Shown piece after piece: positions 1 through 9,675 of a DNA stretch of 64,000 nt. Each line of letters starts with the position of its first letter. Positions within the stretch are counted from its first letter, which is position 1. The notes beneath the pieces were generated by a model. The model did not search any database. It worked only from the letters and a program-made list of their open reading frames with translations, and had not been told where the DNA came from. The translations under genes and the position numbers were made by a program. This DNA comes from Mycolicibacterium diernhoferi (GTDB lineage: Bacteria; Actinomycetota; Actinomycetes; Mycobacteriales; Mycobacteriaceae), in assembly GCF_019456655.1 (NCBI RefSeq), contig NZ_CP080332.1, positions 2,852,001 through 2,916,000 of the forward strand, given 5' to 3'.

Positions 1-263
1 GCCTGGCGGTGGTTACGCTCGGCGTCCGCCGCGGGCACGAAGCGGTCGTCACCCCAGAACAGCGCCACCTTGGACCACTCGATGTCCGGGCCGTAAGCGG
101 CGACGTGGCGCAGCAGCGCGATGCCGACGGTGCCGCCGGTCAGCACGATGACCGCCTGCCCGCGGGTCGCGACCGCCGAGGTGATCGCGCCGACCAGCCG
201 GGCCCCGGCCGCCGCGGCGAGTTCCTTCGCGTCGAGGTAGGTCTCCAACACCCGTTCAGACAT
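1..263 (-). CDS. pgl: 6-phosphogluconolactonase, N-terminal part (runs off the left edge)
   Basis: The enzyme hydrolyses 6-phosphogluconolactone to 6-phosphogluconate in the oxidative pentose phosphate pathway. Only the first 87 codons are present. The translation has the family's N-terminal pattern: a VLTGGTVG phosphate-binding segment near residue 41, then WGDDRFVP and ERNHRQ, equivalent to the usual WGDERFVP...ERN block. The ATG at 263 overlaps the last 8 bases of opcA, so the two genes are translationally coupled. It is the last visible gene of the tkt-tal-zwf-opcA-pgl operon. The C-terminal half lies outside the window. Confidence 0.93.
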   Translation of the reverse strand, partial: MSERVLETYLDAKELAAAAGARLVGAITSAVATRGQAVIVLTGGTVGIALLRHVAAYGPDIEWSKVALFWGDDRFVPAADAERNHRQ

Positions 264-1167
264 ATGTCACCCTGTCGATTCCCTGTAGTGCTTCGTAGTA
301 GATCTCGTCGGCGTCCAGACGCCGCATGTCCTCGGCCAGGCAGTCACGAGTCCCCCTGCGGGCCAACGGGATCTGCGCATCCGGTTTACCGGTGCGGGTG
401 AGCGTCGCGGTGATGCCGTGCTGCGGACGGCTCAGCGTGATGACCTCGCTCGGTCTGGTCATCTCGATCTTCAGCTCGCCGACCTCGCGGGTGACCGGGC
501 AATCGAGGCGGCCGGCCAGCCACCCGGCCAGGACATCCAGTGCGGGTTCGTCCTGGAGCCCGGACACCACGACCGATGTGATCGGTTCGTGCGGGGCGTT
601 ATCCACGGCGGCGGTCAGCAACGCCCGCCAGTAGGTGATCCGGCTCCACGCCAGGTCGGTGTCCCCGGCGGTGTACCCGGCCAGCCTGCTCTTGATGCAG
701 GCCAGCGGGTCTTCGCCGTTGGTGGCGTCGGTGATGCGGCGGATCGCCAAGCGTCCCAACGGATGCTCTGCGGGCACCGGGGGTGCGAGCTCGGGCCACC
801 AGGTGACCACCGGTGTGTCGGGCAGCAGGAACGGAGTGACCACGCTGCTGGCGTGGTCTGCGAGCGGGCCGGACAGCCGCAGCACCACCACCTCGTTCGC
901 GCCGGCGTCGCTGCCGACCCGCAGCTGAGCGTCCAGCCGCGCGTCCTGATCCGTCCGGTCCCTGGCAATGACCACGATGACCCGGCAGGGATGCTCCCGG
1001 CTGGCCGCATTCGCGGCCTCGATCGATTCCTCCAGCACCGTCTCGGTCTGCGGTGCGACAACCAGTGTCAGCACCCGGCCGAGGGTGATCGCGCCGCCCT
1101 CTTCGCGCAGCGCGATGATCTTCTTGTTGATGGCACCGGTGTTGGTGTCGGGCAGGTCGACAATCAT
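256..1167 (-). CDS. opcA: Glucose-6-phosphate dehydrogenase assembly protein OpcA
   Basis: OpcA (303 aa) is a soluble accessory protein that in actinobacteria and cyanobacteria supports assembly or activity of glucose-6-phosphate dehydrogenase. The call rests on overall sequence character (start [10 protein letters not shown], an internal WWPELAPP segment) and on its diagnostic position between zwf and pgl. It has no signal peptide or membrane segment. The ATG at 1167 is preceded by a strong AGGAGGAG ribosome-binding site, which belongs to a 76-bp tandem repeat upstream. It overlaps pgl by 8 bases and follows zwf by 174 bases, the only wide gap in the operon. Confidence 0.93.
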   Translation of the reverse strand: MIVDLPDTNTGAINKKIIALREEGGAITLGRVLTLVVAPQTETVLEESIEAANAASREHPCRVIVVIARDRTDQDARLDAQLRVGSDAGANEVVVLRLSGPLADHASSVVTPFLLPDTPVVTWWPELAPPVPAEHPLGRLAIRRITDATNGEDPLACIKSRLAGYTAGDTDLAWSRITYWRALLTAAVDNAPHEPITSVVVSGLQDEPALDVLAGWLAGRLDCPVTREVGELKIEMTRPSEVITLSRPQHGITATLTRTGKPDAQIPLARRGTRDCLAEDMRRLDADEIYYEALQGIDRVTYV

Positions 1168-1216
1168 GGCTCGACTCCTCCTCGCTCCGCGCCTCGCTCG
1201 TGCCTCGCTGCGATGC

Positions 1217-1243
1217 TCACTCGTCGTCGCCTTCGCGGATCAT
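1217..1243 (-). CDS. Micro-ORF (8 codons) in the opcA leader, second copy
   Basis: Identical to the micro-ORF at 1293-1319: the same ribosome-binding site, ATG and MIREGDDE frame, ending 49 bases before the opcA ATG. Ribosomes initiating here would stop before opcA, so the duplication could set how many ribosomes reach the true start. This is inferred from sequence only. Confidence 0.35.
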   Translation of the reverse strand: MIREGDDE

Positions 1244-1292
1244 GGCTCGACTCCTCCTCGCTCCGCGCCTCGCTCGTGCCTCGCTGCGATGC

Positions 1293-1319
1293 TCACTCGT
1301 CGTCGCCTTCGCGGATCAT
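1293..1319 (-). CDS. Micro-ORF (8 codons) in the opcA leader, first copy
   Basis: An ATG at 1319 follows an AGGAGGAG ribosome-binding site at normal spacing and opens an eight-codon frame, MIREGDDE, before TGA. It starts 22 bases after the zwf stop. It is identical to the micro-ORF at 1217-1243 because both lie in the 76-bp repeat. It could be translated simply because the start signal is duplicated. A regulatory role is only inferred. Confidence 0.35.
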   Translation of the reverse strand: MIREGDDE

Positions 1320-1341
1320 GGCTCGACTCCTCCTAGGAACA

Positions 1342-2883
1342 TCAGGGCCTCCGCCATTCGCGTCCGGTCCGGTGCAGCATCTCGAACGCCGATTCCGGGC
1401 CCCAGGTACCCGACTCGTAGGTATCGGGTTTGCCGTTCTTGGCCCAGTACTGCAGCGCGGGATCCAAGATCTTCCAGGACAATTCGACTTCGTCATTGAC
1501 CGGGAACAGGGACGGCTCGCCGAGCAGCACATCCAGGATCAGCCGCTCGTAGGCCTCCGGCGATTCCTCCGCGAACGCCGAGCCGTAGGAGAAGTCCATG
1601 CTGACGTCGCGCACCTCCATGGCATTGCCCGGCACCTTGGACCCGAACCGCAGGGTGATGCCCTCATCCGGCTGCACCCGGATCACCAGGGCATTCTTGC
1701 CCAGCTCCTCGGTCATGGTGGCGTCGAACGGCAGGTGCGGTGCCCGCTTGAACACCAGTGCAATCTCGGTCACCCTGCGGCCCAACCGCTTTCCGGTCCG
1801 CAGATAGAACGGCACACCGGCCCAGCGCCGGGTGTCGACATCGACTGTGATGGCCGCGAACGTCTCGGTCAGCGAAGTCTGCGAGAACCCCTCCTCGTCG
1901 AGCAGACCCACCACCTTCTCGCCGCCCTGCCAGCCCGCCGCGTACTGGCCGCGCGAGGTGGTCTCGTCCAGCGGCTCGGCCAGCCGGCTCGCGGCGAGCA
2001 CCTTGATCTTCTCTGCCTGCAGTTCGGCGGGGGAGAAGCTGACCGGCTCCTCCATCGCGGTCAAGGCCAGCAGCTGGATCAGATGGTTCTGGATGACGTC
2101 ACGGGCGGCGCCGACCCCGTCGTAGTACCCGCCGCGGCCACCGAGTCCGATGTCCTCGGCCATGGTGATCTGCACGTGGTCGACATAGTGTGCGTTCCAG
2201 ATCGGTTCGAACATCTCGTTGGCGAACCGCAGCGCCAGGATGTTCTGCACGGTCTCCTTGCCGAGATAGTGGTCGATGCGGAACACCGACGACTCGGGGA
2301 AGACGCTGTTGACCAGAGCGTTGAGCTCCTCGGCGCTGGCCAGGTCATGCCCGAACGGCTTCTCGATGACGACCCGGCTCCAGCTCCCGTCCGTCCTGGC
2401 GGCCAGCCCGGTCCGCGACAGCTGCTGGAGCACCTGCGGGAACGCCTTCGGCGGGATCGACAGGTAGAAGGCGTGATTGCCGCTGGTGCCGCGTTCGGCG
2501 TCCAGGGTGTGCAGCGTTGCGGCGAGCCGACTGAACGCCTCGTCATCGTCGAAGGCGCCCTGGACGAACCGGAAGCCCTCGGCGAGCCGGTCCCACACCT
2601 CCTGCCGGAACGGTGTGCGGGCGTGCTGTTTGACCGCGTCGTAGACGACCTGGGAGAAGTCCTCGTCCGCCCAGTCCCGCCGGGCGAACCCGACCAACGC
2701 GAAACTGGGCGGCAGCAAGCCGCGATTGGCGAGATCGTAGATCGCCGGCATCAACTTCTTGCGGGCGAGATCGCCGGTGACACCGAAGATCACCACCGCG
2801 CACGGCCCCGGGATACGGGCCATCCGCTTGTCGCGTTTGTCCCGCAGCGGGTTACGCCAGGCAGCAGCTTCGGTCGTGCTCAT
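1342..2883 (-). CDS. zwf: Glucose-6-phosphate 1-dehydrogenase
   Basis: This enzyme oxidises glucose-6-phosphate to 6-phosphogluconolactone with reduction of NADP+, the entry step of the pentose phosphate pathway. The 513-aa protein has the nucleotide-binding GVTGDLARKK at about residues 34-43, EKPFGHD at 174-180, and the active-site signature RIDHYLGKE at 202-210 with its catalytic His. Length is normal for the family. The ATG at 2883 has an AGAGGA ribosome-binding site 8 bases upstream. It lies between tal and opcA in the operon and corresponds to M. tuberculosis zwf2 by order. Confidence 0.97.
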   Translation of the reverse strand: MSTTEAAAWRNPLRDKRDKRMARIPGPCAVVIFGVTGDLARKKLMPAIYDLANRGLLPPSFALVGFARRDWADEDFSQVVYDAVKQHARTPFRQEVWDRLAEGFRFVQGAFDDDEAFSRLAATLHTLDAERGTSGNHAFYLSIPPKAFPQVLQQLSRTGLAARTDGSWSRVVIEKPFGHDLASAEELNALVNSVFPESSVFRIDHYLGKETVQNILALRFANEMFEPIWNAHYVDHVQITMAEDIGLGGRGGYYDGVGAARDVIQNHLIQLLALTAMEEPVSFSPAELQAEKIKVLAASRLAEPLDETTSRGQYAAGWQGGEKVVGLLDEEGFSQTSLTETFAAITVDVDTRRWAGVPFYLRTGKRLGRRVTEIALVFKRAPHLPFDATMTEELGKNALVIRVQPDEGITLRFGSKVPGNAMEVRDVSMDFSYGSAFAEESPEAYERLILDVLLGEPSLFPVNDEVELSWKILDPALQYWAKNGKPDTYESGTWGPESAFEMLHRTGREWRRP

Positions 2884-2936
2884 CGCGGGTCCTCTGCTCG
2901 TCGTCGCTCGCTGCTTGGGAGGCTACCTCTGAGGCG

Positions 2937-4052
2937 TTATCTGTTCGCGGCGTCCAGCTGACCCTGGGTGGCTTCGAGCAGTTCGGCCCACGACTTCTCG
3001 AACTTCTCGACGCCCTCCTCCTCGAGGACCTTGAACACGTCGTCCTTGTCGATGCCGACCGCGACCAGCGCGTCGAACACACCCTGCGCGGCGGCCGCGG
3101 TGCCGGTGACGGTGTCACCGGTGACCACACCGTGGTCGGCGACCGCGTCCAGCGTCTTCTCCGGCATGGTGTTCACGGTGTTCGGGGCGACCAGCTCGGT
3201 GACGTACAGGGTGTCCGAGTAGTCCGGGTTCTTCACCCCGGTGGAGGCCCACAGCGGACGCTGGGCGCGGGCGCCGGCGGCCTGCAGGGCGGCGAACCGC
3301 TCGCCGCCGAACAGCTCCTCATAGGCCGCGTAGGCGAGGCGGGCGTTGGCCACCCCGGCCTGGCCGCGCAGATCCAGCGCCTCCTGCGACCCGATCTTCT
3401 CCAGTCGAGCGTCGATCTCGGTGTCCACCCGGGACACGAAGAACGAAGCGACCGAATGGATCTTGGACAGGTCGTGGCCGGCTTCCTTGGCCTTCTCCAG
3501 CCCGGCGAGGTACGCGTCGATGACGGCGCGGTGGCGCTCCACCGAGAAGATCAGCGTCACGTTCACCGAGATGCCCTCGGCGATGACCGCGGTGATGGCG
3601 GGCAGTCCGGCCAGCGTCGCGGGAATCTTGATCAGCAGGTTGGGGCGATCGACGATCTTCCACAACTCGATGGCCTGCAGGATGGTCTTGTCGGTGTCGC
3701 CCGCCAGGCGCGGGTCGACCTCGATGGACACCCGGCCGTCCACGCCGTCGGTCGCCTCGTAGACCTTGGCCAGCACATCGCAGGCGTTACGGACGTCGTC
3801 GGTGGTGACGGTGCGGATGGTGGCGTCCACATCGGCGCCCTGGGCCGCCAACTCGTTGACCTGATCGTCGTAGGCGGTGCCCGCCGACAGTGCGGCCTGG
3901 AAGATCGACGGGTTGGTGGTGACACCCACGACGCTCTTGGTCGCGATCAGATCGGCGAGGTTGCCGGTCTGCAGGCGCTCGCGGGACAGATCGTCGAGCC
4001 AGACGGATACGCCCGCGGCGGACAGTGCTGCGAGATTTGCGTTCTGAGACAT
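2937..4052 (-). CDS. tal: Transaldolase
   Basis: Transaldolase moves a dihydroxyacetone unit between sugar phosphates in the non-oxidative pentose phosphate branch. The 371-aa protein has TTNPSIF near residues 45-51 and the Schiff-base lysine at about K142 in LLIKIPAT. Its size fits the longer actinobacterial/cyanobacterial type of transaldolase (TalB-like enzymes of other bacteria are about 320 aa). It lies 17 bases after the tkt stop and 53 bases before zwf, all on one strand, so cotranscription is likely. Confidence 0.97.
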   Translation of the reverse strand: MSQNANLAALSAAGVSVWLDDLSRERLQTGNLADLIATKSVVGVTTNPSIFQAALSAGTAYDDQVNELAAQGADVDATIRTVTTDDVRNACDVLAKVYEATDGVDGRVSIEVDPRLAGDTDKTILQAIELWKIVDRPNLLIKIPATLAGLPAITAVIAEGISVNVTLIFSVERHRAVIDAYLAGLEKAKEAGHDLSKIHSVASFFVSRVDTEIDARLEKIGSQEALDLRGQAGVANARLAYAAYEELFGGERFAALQAAGARAQRPLWASTGVKNPDYSDTLYVTELVAPNTVNTMPEKTLDAVADHGVVTGDTVTGTAAAAQGVFDALVAVGIDKDDVFKVLEEEGVEKFEKSWAELLEATQGQLDAANR

Positions 4053-4069
4053 GGTTATTCGCCTTACTT

Positions 4070-6160
4070 CTAGTTGTCGAGAGTTCGTTCGGCGGCAGCG
4101 ACGACGGCTTCAGCGGTGAAACCGAACTCACGGAACAGCGTCTTGTCGTCGGCGGATTCGCCGTAGTGCTCGATCGAGATGATCTCGCCGGTGTCTCCGA
4201 CCAGCTTGTGCCAGGACTGCGCGACACCGGCCTCCACCGCCACCCGGGCCGAAACATCGGGCGGCAGCACCGAATCCCGGTACTCCTTGGGCTGGGATTC
4301 GAACCACTCCACACACGGCATCGAGACCACCGCGGCGACGACGTCCTTCTCGCCCAGCAGCTTCTTGGCCTCGACGGCCAGCTGCAGTTCCGAGCCGGTG
4401 GCGATGATGATCACGTCGGCGTCCGACGCGTCGTCGCCGCCGAGGACGTAACCGCCCTTGGCGACACCGTCGGAGTCGGTGCCCTCCAGCACCGGGATGC
4501 CCTGCCGGGTCAGGATGAAACCGACCGGGCCGCTGCCGTTCCCGCGGGCGACGATGCTGCGCCAGGCGTAGGCGGTCTCGTTCGGGTCACCGGGGCGCAC
4601 CACCGAGAGGTTCGGGATGGCGCGCAGCGCGGCCAGGTGCTCGATCGGCTGATGGGTGGGACCGTCCTCGCCGAGACCGATGGAATCGTGGGTCCAGATG
4701 TAGATGGTGTCGATGTCCATCAGTGAGGCCAACCGCACGGCGGGTCGCATGTAGTCCGAGAACTGCAGGAAGGTACCGCCGAAGGCGCGGGTCGGGCCGT
4801 GCAGCACGATGCCGGACAGGATCGATCCCATGGCGTGCTCGCGGATACCGAAGTGCAGCACCCGGCCGTACCAGTCCGCGGTGAAATCGTCGGTGGAGAT
4901 GCTCGGCGGGCCGAACGACTTCACGCCCTTGATGGTCGTGTTGTTGCTGCCGGCGAGATCCGCTGAGCCGCCCCACAGTTCGGGCAACTTGGGGGCGACG
5001 TCGTTGAGCACCTGACCGAAGGCCGCGCGAGTGGCAACCGACTTGGAGCCCGGCTCCCAGTAGGTCAGGTCGGCGTCCCAGCCCTCGGGCAGTTCGTTGG
5101 CCAGCAGCCGGTCGAGCAGCATCTTGCGCTCCGGCTCACGCTCGGCCCAGGCGTCGAACTCGGTCTGCCACTTCTGATGTGCCTCGCGACCGCGGTCCAC
5201 CAGCTTGCGGGTGTGCGCGATGACGTCGTCGCGCACCTCGAAGCTCTTCTCCGGGTCGAAGCCGAGGATCTTCTTGGTGGCCGCGACCTCGTCGGCGCCG
5301 AGCGCCGAGCCGTGCACCCCGCCGGTGTTCATCTTGGTGGGTGCCGGGTAGCCGATGATGGTCCGGATCGAGATGAACGACGGCTTGTCGGTCACCTTCT
5401 TGGCCTCGGCGATGGCCTTTTCGATGTCTACGACGTTCTCGCCGCCGACGATCTCCTGGACATGCCAGCCGTAGGCGCGGTAGCGGTCGGCGACGTTCTC
5501 GCTCAGCGCGATGTCGGTGTCGTGCTCGATGGAGATGTGGTTCTTGTCATAGAAGACGATGAGATTGCCCAGCTGCTGGGTGCCGGCCAGCGAGGAGGCC
5601 TCACCGGTGACGCCCTCTTCGATGTCGCCGTCGGAGGCGATCACATAGATGTAGTGGTCGAACGGGCTCTCACCGGCGGGGGCGTCCGGGTCGAACAGGC
5701 CGCGCTCGTAGCGGGCGGCCATGGCCATGCCGACCGCCGAGGCCAGCCCCTGACCCAACGGGCCGGTGGTGATCTCGACGCCCTTGGTGTGCCGGAACTC
5801 GGGGTGCCCGGGGGTCTTGGACTTCCAGGTCCGCAGCGCCTCGATGTCTTCGAGCTCGAGCCCGAAGCCGCCCATGTACAGCTGCAGGTAGATGGTCAGG
5901 CTGGAGTGCCCACAGGACAAGATGAAGCGGTCCCGGCCCAGCCAGTGGGTGTCGGACGGGTCGTGCCGCAGCTGGCGCTGGAACAGCGTGTAGGCCAGCG
6001 GCGCCAGGCTCATCGCGGTACCGGGGTGGCCGTTACCGACCTTTTGGACCGCATCGGCGGCCAGCACGCGCACGGTGTCCACCGCGACGGTATCCAGATC
6101 GGTCCAGTCATCGGGATGGTTCGGTTGCGTGAGGGCAGTTATCTCTTCGGCGGTGGTCAC
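4070..6160 (-). CDS. tkt: Transketolase
   Basis: This thiamine-diphosphate enzyme transfers two-carbon units between sugar phosphates. The translation (696 aa from this start) shows [15 protein letters not shown] near the N-terminus, the TPP-binding GDG motif ([17 protein letters not shown]), and the transketolase signature [24 protein letters not shown] at 6169 would add three codons, but the AGGAG ribosome-binding site overlaps that codon and sits 8 bases before the GTG at 6160. The protein then begins with MTTAEEI, like the M. tuberculosis enzyme. It is the first gene of the pentose phosphate operon. Confidence 0.96.
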   Translation of the reverse strand: MTTAEEITALTQPNHPDDWTDLDTVAVDTVRVLAADAVQKVGNGHPGTAMSLAPLAYTLFQRQLRHDPSDTHWLGRDRFILSCGHSSLTIYLQLYMGGFGLELEDIEALRTWKSKTPGHPEFRHTKGVEITTGPLGQGLASAVGMAMAARYERGLFDPDAPAGESPFDHYIYVIASDGDIEEGVTGEASSLAGTQQLGNLIVFYDKNHISIEHDTDIALSENVADRYRAYGWHVQEIVGGENVVDIEKAIAEAKKVTDKPSFISIRTIIGYPAPTKMNTGGVHGSALGADEVAATKKILGFDPEKSFEVRDDVIAHTRKLVDRGREAHQKWQTEFDAWAEREPERKMLLDRLLANELPEGWDADLTYWEPGSKSVATRAAFGQVLNDVAPKLPELWGGSADLAGSNNTTIKGVKSFGPPSISTDDFTADWYGRVLHFGIREHAMGSILSGIVLHGPTRAFGGTFLQFSDYMRPAVRLASLMDIDTIYIWTHDSIGLGEDGPTHQPIEHLAALRAIPNLSVVRPGDPNETAYAWRSIVARGNGSGPVGFILTRQGIPVLEGTDSDGVAKGGYVLGGDDASDADVIIIATGSELQLAVEAKKLLGEKDVVAAVVSMPCVEWFESQPKEYRDSVLPPDVSARVAVEAGVAQSWHKLVGDTGEIISIEHYGESADDKTLFREFGFTAEAVVAAAERTLDN

Positions 6161-6379
6161 TACCGTCACTCCTAAACTTTTTTCTGCACTGCGGACTTCA
6201 CTACGACAAACACCCTAGTGCCGCGATCTCATCCGCTGCAGACCGGTTCCTGCAGGTTTGGGTACCCGCAACTCCACGTTTTCCACGAACCCACCCTGCG
6301 GTGTCGGGTCCGGTCCGGGTGCGGTCTACCATCGTCTGTAGTAGAAGCCCGCGTGACCGCTGCCCGAGGAGTTAATTGC
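6161..6379. promoter_or_regulatory. Divergent promoter region, tkt operon / ctaB
   Basis: These 219 bases separate the divergent tkt operon and ctaB. The part next to tkt is less GC-rich than its surroundings and has a run of seven T around 6178-6184. The ctaB side ends in a CGAGGAG ribosome-binding site (6365-6371). No confident -10/-35 pair was assigned. In M. tuberculosis a PE_PGRS gene sits here. None is present in this window. Confidence 0.5.
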
Positions 6380-7306
6380 GTGAGCATTAGCGAGCGCCGG
6401 CATGTCAGTGGCGCCCCCCACCGGATCCGATCCACGTTCCTGGCGTACGTGGCGCTGACAAAGCCGCGCGTCATCGAATTGTTGCTGGTGACGACGATTC
6501 CGGCGATGTTGCTGGCCGATCGGGGCACCGTCGATCCACTGCTCATTCTGAACACGCTGATCGGCGGCATGATGGCCGCCGCGGGCGCCAACACGCTGAA
6601 CTGCGTGGCCGACGCCGATATCGACAAGGTGATGAAGCGGACCGCGCTGCGGCCGCTGGCCCGGGCCTCGGTGCCCACCCGGAATGCGCTGATCTTCGGC
6701 CTGGTGCTGACGGTCGGCTCGTTCGCCTGGCTGTGGTGGACCACCAATCTGCTGTCCGGGTTGCTGGCCGTGGCGACGATCGCGTTCTACGTCTTCGTCT
6801 ACACCCTGCTGCTCAAACGCCGCACGTCGCAGAACGTGGTGTGGGGCGGGGCGGCCGGCTGTATGCCGGTGATGATCGGCTGGTCCGCGGTGACCGGCAC
6901 GATCCAGTGGCCGGCGCTGGTGATGTTCCTGATCATCTTCTTCTGGACGCCGCCGCACACCTGGGCGCTGGCCATGCGCTACAAGGAAGACTACAAAGCC
7001 GCCGGCGTACCGATGCTGCCCGTGGTGGCCACCGAACGCCAGGTCACCCGGCAGATCCTGATCTACACCTGGGCGACCGTGCTGGCCACGCTCGCGCTGG
7101 TGCTGGCCACCGGCTGGCTGTACGCGGTGGTCGCCGTGCTGGCCGGCGCCTGGTTCCTGGTGATGGCCCATCAGCTGTACTCGGGCGTGAAGAAGGGCCG
7201 GCCGGTGAAGCCGCTGCGGCTGTTCCTGCAGTCCAACAACTACCTCGCCGTGGTGTTCTGCGCGCTGGCCGTCGACTCGGCGCTGGCCTTGCCGCAACTG
7301 TTCTAG
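6380..7306 (+). CDS. ctaB: Protoheme IX farnesyltransferase (heme O synthase)
   Basis: CtaB is an integral membrane UbiA-type prenyltransferase that adds a farnesyl group to heme B, giving heme O for the aa3 cytochrome oxidase. The UbiA-family NxxxDxxxD motif is visible in [17 protein letters not shown], with the second acidic loop at [15 protein letters not shown] and several hydrophobic spans. I chose the GTG at 6380 (308 aa) because a CGAGGAG ribosome-binding site lies 8 bases upstream. A frame extension back to 6218 looks non-coding. CtaA, the next enzyme in heme A synthesis, is encoded at 21612-22577. Confidence 0.95.
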   Translation: MSISERRHVSGAPHRIRSTFLAYVALTKPRVIELLLVTTIPAMLLADRGTVDPLLILNTLIGGMMAAAGANTLNCVADADIDKVMKRTALRPLARASVPTRNALIFGLVLTVGSFAWLWWTTNLLSGLLAVATIAFYVFVYTLLLKRRTSQNVVWGGAAGCMPVMIGWSAVTGTIQWPALVMFLIIFFWTPPHTWALAMRYKEDYKAAGVPMLPVVATERQVTRQILIYTWATVLATLALVLATGWLYAVVAVLAGAWFLVMAHQLYSGVKKGRPVKPLRLFLQSNNYLAVVFCALAVDSALALPQLF

Positions 7307-7327
7307 CCACCCCGTTAGGGTGCGGGG

Positions 7328-8272
7328 ATGCCCATCCCCGTGAGTCCCGACAACTTCGCCCGCGCCGAATCCGACCTGTACTTCGGCGGCATCGTGGCCG
7401 ACGGCGGTTTCGGAGCGCTGAACCACTTCCGTGAACTCAGCCCCATCGACAATCAACTGGTGATCCGGCAGAACCGGGACACGCTGTACTCGCCCGGGGT
7501 GTTCGACCTGGACGCCGGGCCGGTGACAATCGCCCTGCCCGACGGCGCCGGCCGCTTCGTGTCGGCGCAGATCGTCAACGAGGATCACTACACCGTCGAG
7601 GTCGCCTACGCCCCGGCCACGCTGATGCTGACCCGCGAGAGCGTCGGCACCCGCTACGTGATGGCCGCCATCCGGGTCCTGGTCGACCCGAACGACCCGG
7701 CCGATCTGACGGCGGTGCACGCCCTGCAGGACGCGATCACGGTGACCCAGCCCGGTGGTCCCGGCAGCTTCGAGGTGCCGGACTGGGATCTGGCCGGCCA
7801 GAAGGTGGTGCGCGACGCGCTGATCACCCTGTCGGCGACGCTGGCGGACACCAAGAACACCTTCGGCGCGCGGGACGAGGTCGACCCGGTGCGGCACCTG
7901 ATCGGTTCGGCGTTCGCCTGGGGTGGCAACCCGGAACGCGATGCGCTGTACCTGACCGTGGTGCCCGAGGCCAACGACGGCACCACCGTGCACCGGCTGG
8001 TGGTCGGCGACGTCCCGGTGGACGGGTTCTGGTCCGTCACGGTCTACAACAAGGACGGCTACTTCGAGCCGAACCCGCAGGGCGCCTACTCGCTGAACAA
8101 CATCACCGCAGTCAAGGACCCGGACGGCAGCACGGTGATCCAGTTCGGCGGCTCCGGCGCGGCGAACCTGCTGCCCATCACCGAGGGCTGGAACTATCTG
8201 GTACGGCTGTACCGGCCGCGTCCAGAGATCCTGGACGGCTCCTGGACCTTCCCGGCGGCCCGGCCGGTCTAG
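7328..8272 (+). CDS. DUF1254/DUF1214 domain-containing protein
   Basis: This 314-aa protein matches by eye the DUF1254 family (N-terminal half with NRDTLYSPGVFDL) followed by the DUF1214 module (C-terminal half with VTVYNKDGYFEPN and the closing RLYRPRPEILDGSW). The family's biochemical function is not established. No signal peptide or transmembrane span is obvious, so it looks cytoplasmic, unlike many exported members. It starts 21 bases after ctaB and is absent at this place in M. tuberculosis. I infer a family assignment but no reaction. Confidence 0.85.
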   Translation: MPIPVSPDNFARAESDLYFGGIVADGGFGALNHFRELSPIDNQLVIRQNRDTLYSPGVFDLDAGPVTIALPDGAGRFVSAQIVNEDHYTVEVAYAPATLMLTRESVGTRYVMAAIRVLVDPNDPADLTAVHALQDAITVTQPGGPGSFEVPDWDLAGQKVVRDALITLSATLADTKNTFGARDEVDPVRHLIGSAFAWGGNPERDALYLTVVPEANDGTTVHRLVVGDVPVDGFWSVTVYNKDGYFEPNPQGAYSLNNITAVKDPDGSTVIQFGGSGAANLLPITEGWNYLVRLYRPRPEILDGSWTFPAARPV

Positions 8273-8335
8273 GGCGAAACACGGCCGAAACCGCTCGGGC
8301 ACCTGCCGGTAGCGGGGCCTACCTACGGTTTTCCA

Positions 8336-9637
8336 ATGCGGAAGACCCTGACACACCCGGCCGTGCAGATCGGCCTCGCGGCCATCGGCGGGATCCTGTT
8401 CGGCCTGGCCGTGGGCGAGTGGGCGGCCAATCTGAAGTTCGTCGGGGACATGTTCATCCGGTTGATCCAGATGTCGATCGTGCCGTTGGTGATGGCCTCG
8501 GTGATCGTGGCGACCGGATCGATGACCGGTTCGGGCACCGGCCGGATCGCCACCCGCACCTTCGGGTGGATGCTCGGATTCTCGGTCGTCGCCGCGCTGC
8601 TGGCCTGGGTGCTCAGCGCGGCGATCAAGCCCGGGGCGGGCATCGAGTTCAGCGGGCCGGTCGATGCCGGCCTGCAGGAATCGGCCCAGCAGGCGCTGGG
8701 CTGGCAGGAGACCCTGCTGAACTTCGTGTCCACCAACATCTTTGCCGCGATGTCGACCGCCACGATGGTGCCGATCATCATCTTCTCGCTGCTCTTCGGC
8801 ATCGCGCTGCGGCTGCACATCACCCGCACCGGTGATCCCCGGGTGCTCGACTTCATCGACCAGATCCAGCAGATCGTGCTCACCATGATCCGGTTGGTCA
8901 TGTACATCGCGCCGGTCGGGGTGTTCTGTCTGCTGGCGGCGCTGGCCGGGGATGTCGGCTTCGCGGTGGTGACCACCGCGCTGAAGTACCTGGGCGCCAA
9001 CCTGATCGGCGTGTTGATCCTGTTCGTGTTGTTCGTCGCCGTGGTCACGGCCAGGACCCGGCTCAATCCGCTGCTGCTGCCGGGCAAGCTGACCGAGCAG
9101 ACCGCCATCGCCGTCACGACGACGAGTTCGGCGGTGACGTTCCCGACGGTGCTGCGCAACACCGTCGAGAAGGTCGGCGTCAGCCAGAAGGTCGCCAATT
9201 TCACGCTGTCCGTGGGGCTGACGATGGGCTCCTACGGCGCGGTCCTCAACTACATGATCGTGGTGATGTTCCTCGCGCAGGCCGGCGACATCGAACTGAG
9301 TCTCGGCCAGATCGTCCTCGGCATGGGGCTGGCGATCCTGCTCAACATGGGCACCATCACCGTCCCGGGCGGATTCCCGGTGGTCGCGATGTTCCTCGCC
9401 ACCTCCCTCGGGCTGCCGTTCGAGGCCGTCGGGCTGCTCATCGCGGTGGACTGGTTCGCCGGGATCTTCCGTACCTTCCTCAACGTCAACGGCGACACCT
9501 TCGTGGCGATGCTGGTGGCCGACGCCGACGACGAGATCGACCGCGATGTCTACAACGGCACCAAGACGGTGACGGCCGACGAGATCGACCTCGACGAATA
9601 CCAGGTCGCGATGGCCCGCGCGGATTCGGCCGACTGA
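8336..9637 (+). CDS. Dicarboxylate/amino acid:cation symporter (DAACS family)
   Basis: This 433-aa multi-pass membrane transporter belongs to the GltP/DctA family, which imports C4-dicarboxylates, glutamate or aspartate with Na+ or H+. Family features are visible: repeated hydrophobic spans, the serine-rich TTTSSAVTFPTVLRN hairpin, NMGTITVPGGFPV, and the NVNGDTF segment equivalent to the cation/substrate site. The acidic C-terminal tail is cytoplasmic. The exact substrate cannot be read from sequence. It follows the DUF1254 gene by 63 bases; no clear ribosome-binding site precedes the ATG. Confidence 0.9.
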   Translation: MRKTLTHPAVQIGLAAIGGILFGLAVGEWAANLKFVGDMFIRLIQMSIVPLVMASVIVATGSMTGSGTGRIATRTFGWMLGFSVVAALLAWVLSAAIKPGAGIEFSGPVDAGLQESAQQALGWQETLLNFVSTNIFAAMSTATMVPIIIFSLLFGIALRLHITRTGDPRVLDFIDQIQQIVLTMIRLVMYIAPVGVFCLLAALAGDVGFAVVTTALKYLGANLIGVLILFVLFVAVVTARTRLNPLLLPGKLTEQTAIAVTTTSSAVTFPTVLRNTVEKVGVSQKVANFTLSVGLTMGSYGAVLNYMIVVMFLAQAGDIELSLGQIVLGMGLAILLNMGTITVPGGFPVVAMFLATSLGLPFEAVGLLIAVDWFAGIFRTFLNVNGDTFVAMLVADADDEIDRDVYNGTKTVTADEIDLDEYQVAMARADSAD

Positions 9638-9675
9638 CCCGGCCGGTTTCGGGAGAAGCATCGCTACCATGCGTT

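Larger units (their letters stand above)
1163..1334. repeat. 76-bp perfect tandem repeat, about 2.26 copies, in the zwf-opcA gap
   Basis: Two identical 76-bp units (1163-1238 and 1239-1314) are followed by a 20-base partial third copy (1315-1334). On the minus strand each unit carries an AGGAGGAG ribosome-binding site, an ATG, and a GC-rich stretch full of GCGAG/GCGGAG words. The array fills almost the whole gap between zwf and opcA, and its last unit supplies the opcA ribosome-binding site and ATG. Identity of the copies suggests a recent duplication, or an assembly-sensitive site. Confidence 0.95.

Noticed and set aside
1163..1334. CRISPR-like array
   Set aside because: The units are contiguous without spacers and are only two in number, so this is a simple tandem duplication.
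418..2961. Very long plus-strand open frame (847 codons) over opcA and zwf
   Set aside because: It lies antisense to two clear genes, has low-complexity Gly/Arg/Gln-rich translation, and no recognisable domain. Long antisense frames are common in high-GC DNA.
6326..9670. 1114-codon minus-strand open frame over ctaB, the DUF1254 gene and the symporter gene
   Set aside because: Its His/Gln/Arg-rich, repetitive-looking translation is a GC-skew shadow of three real plus-strand genes.
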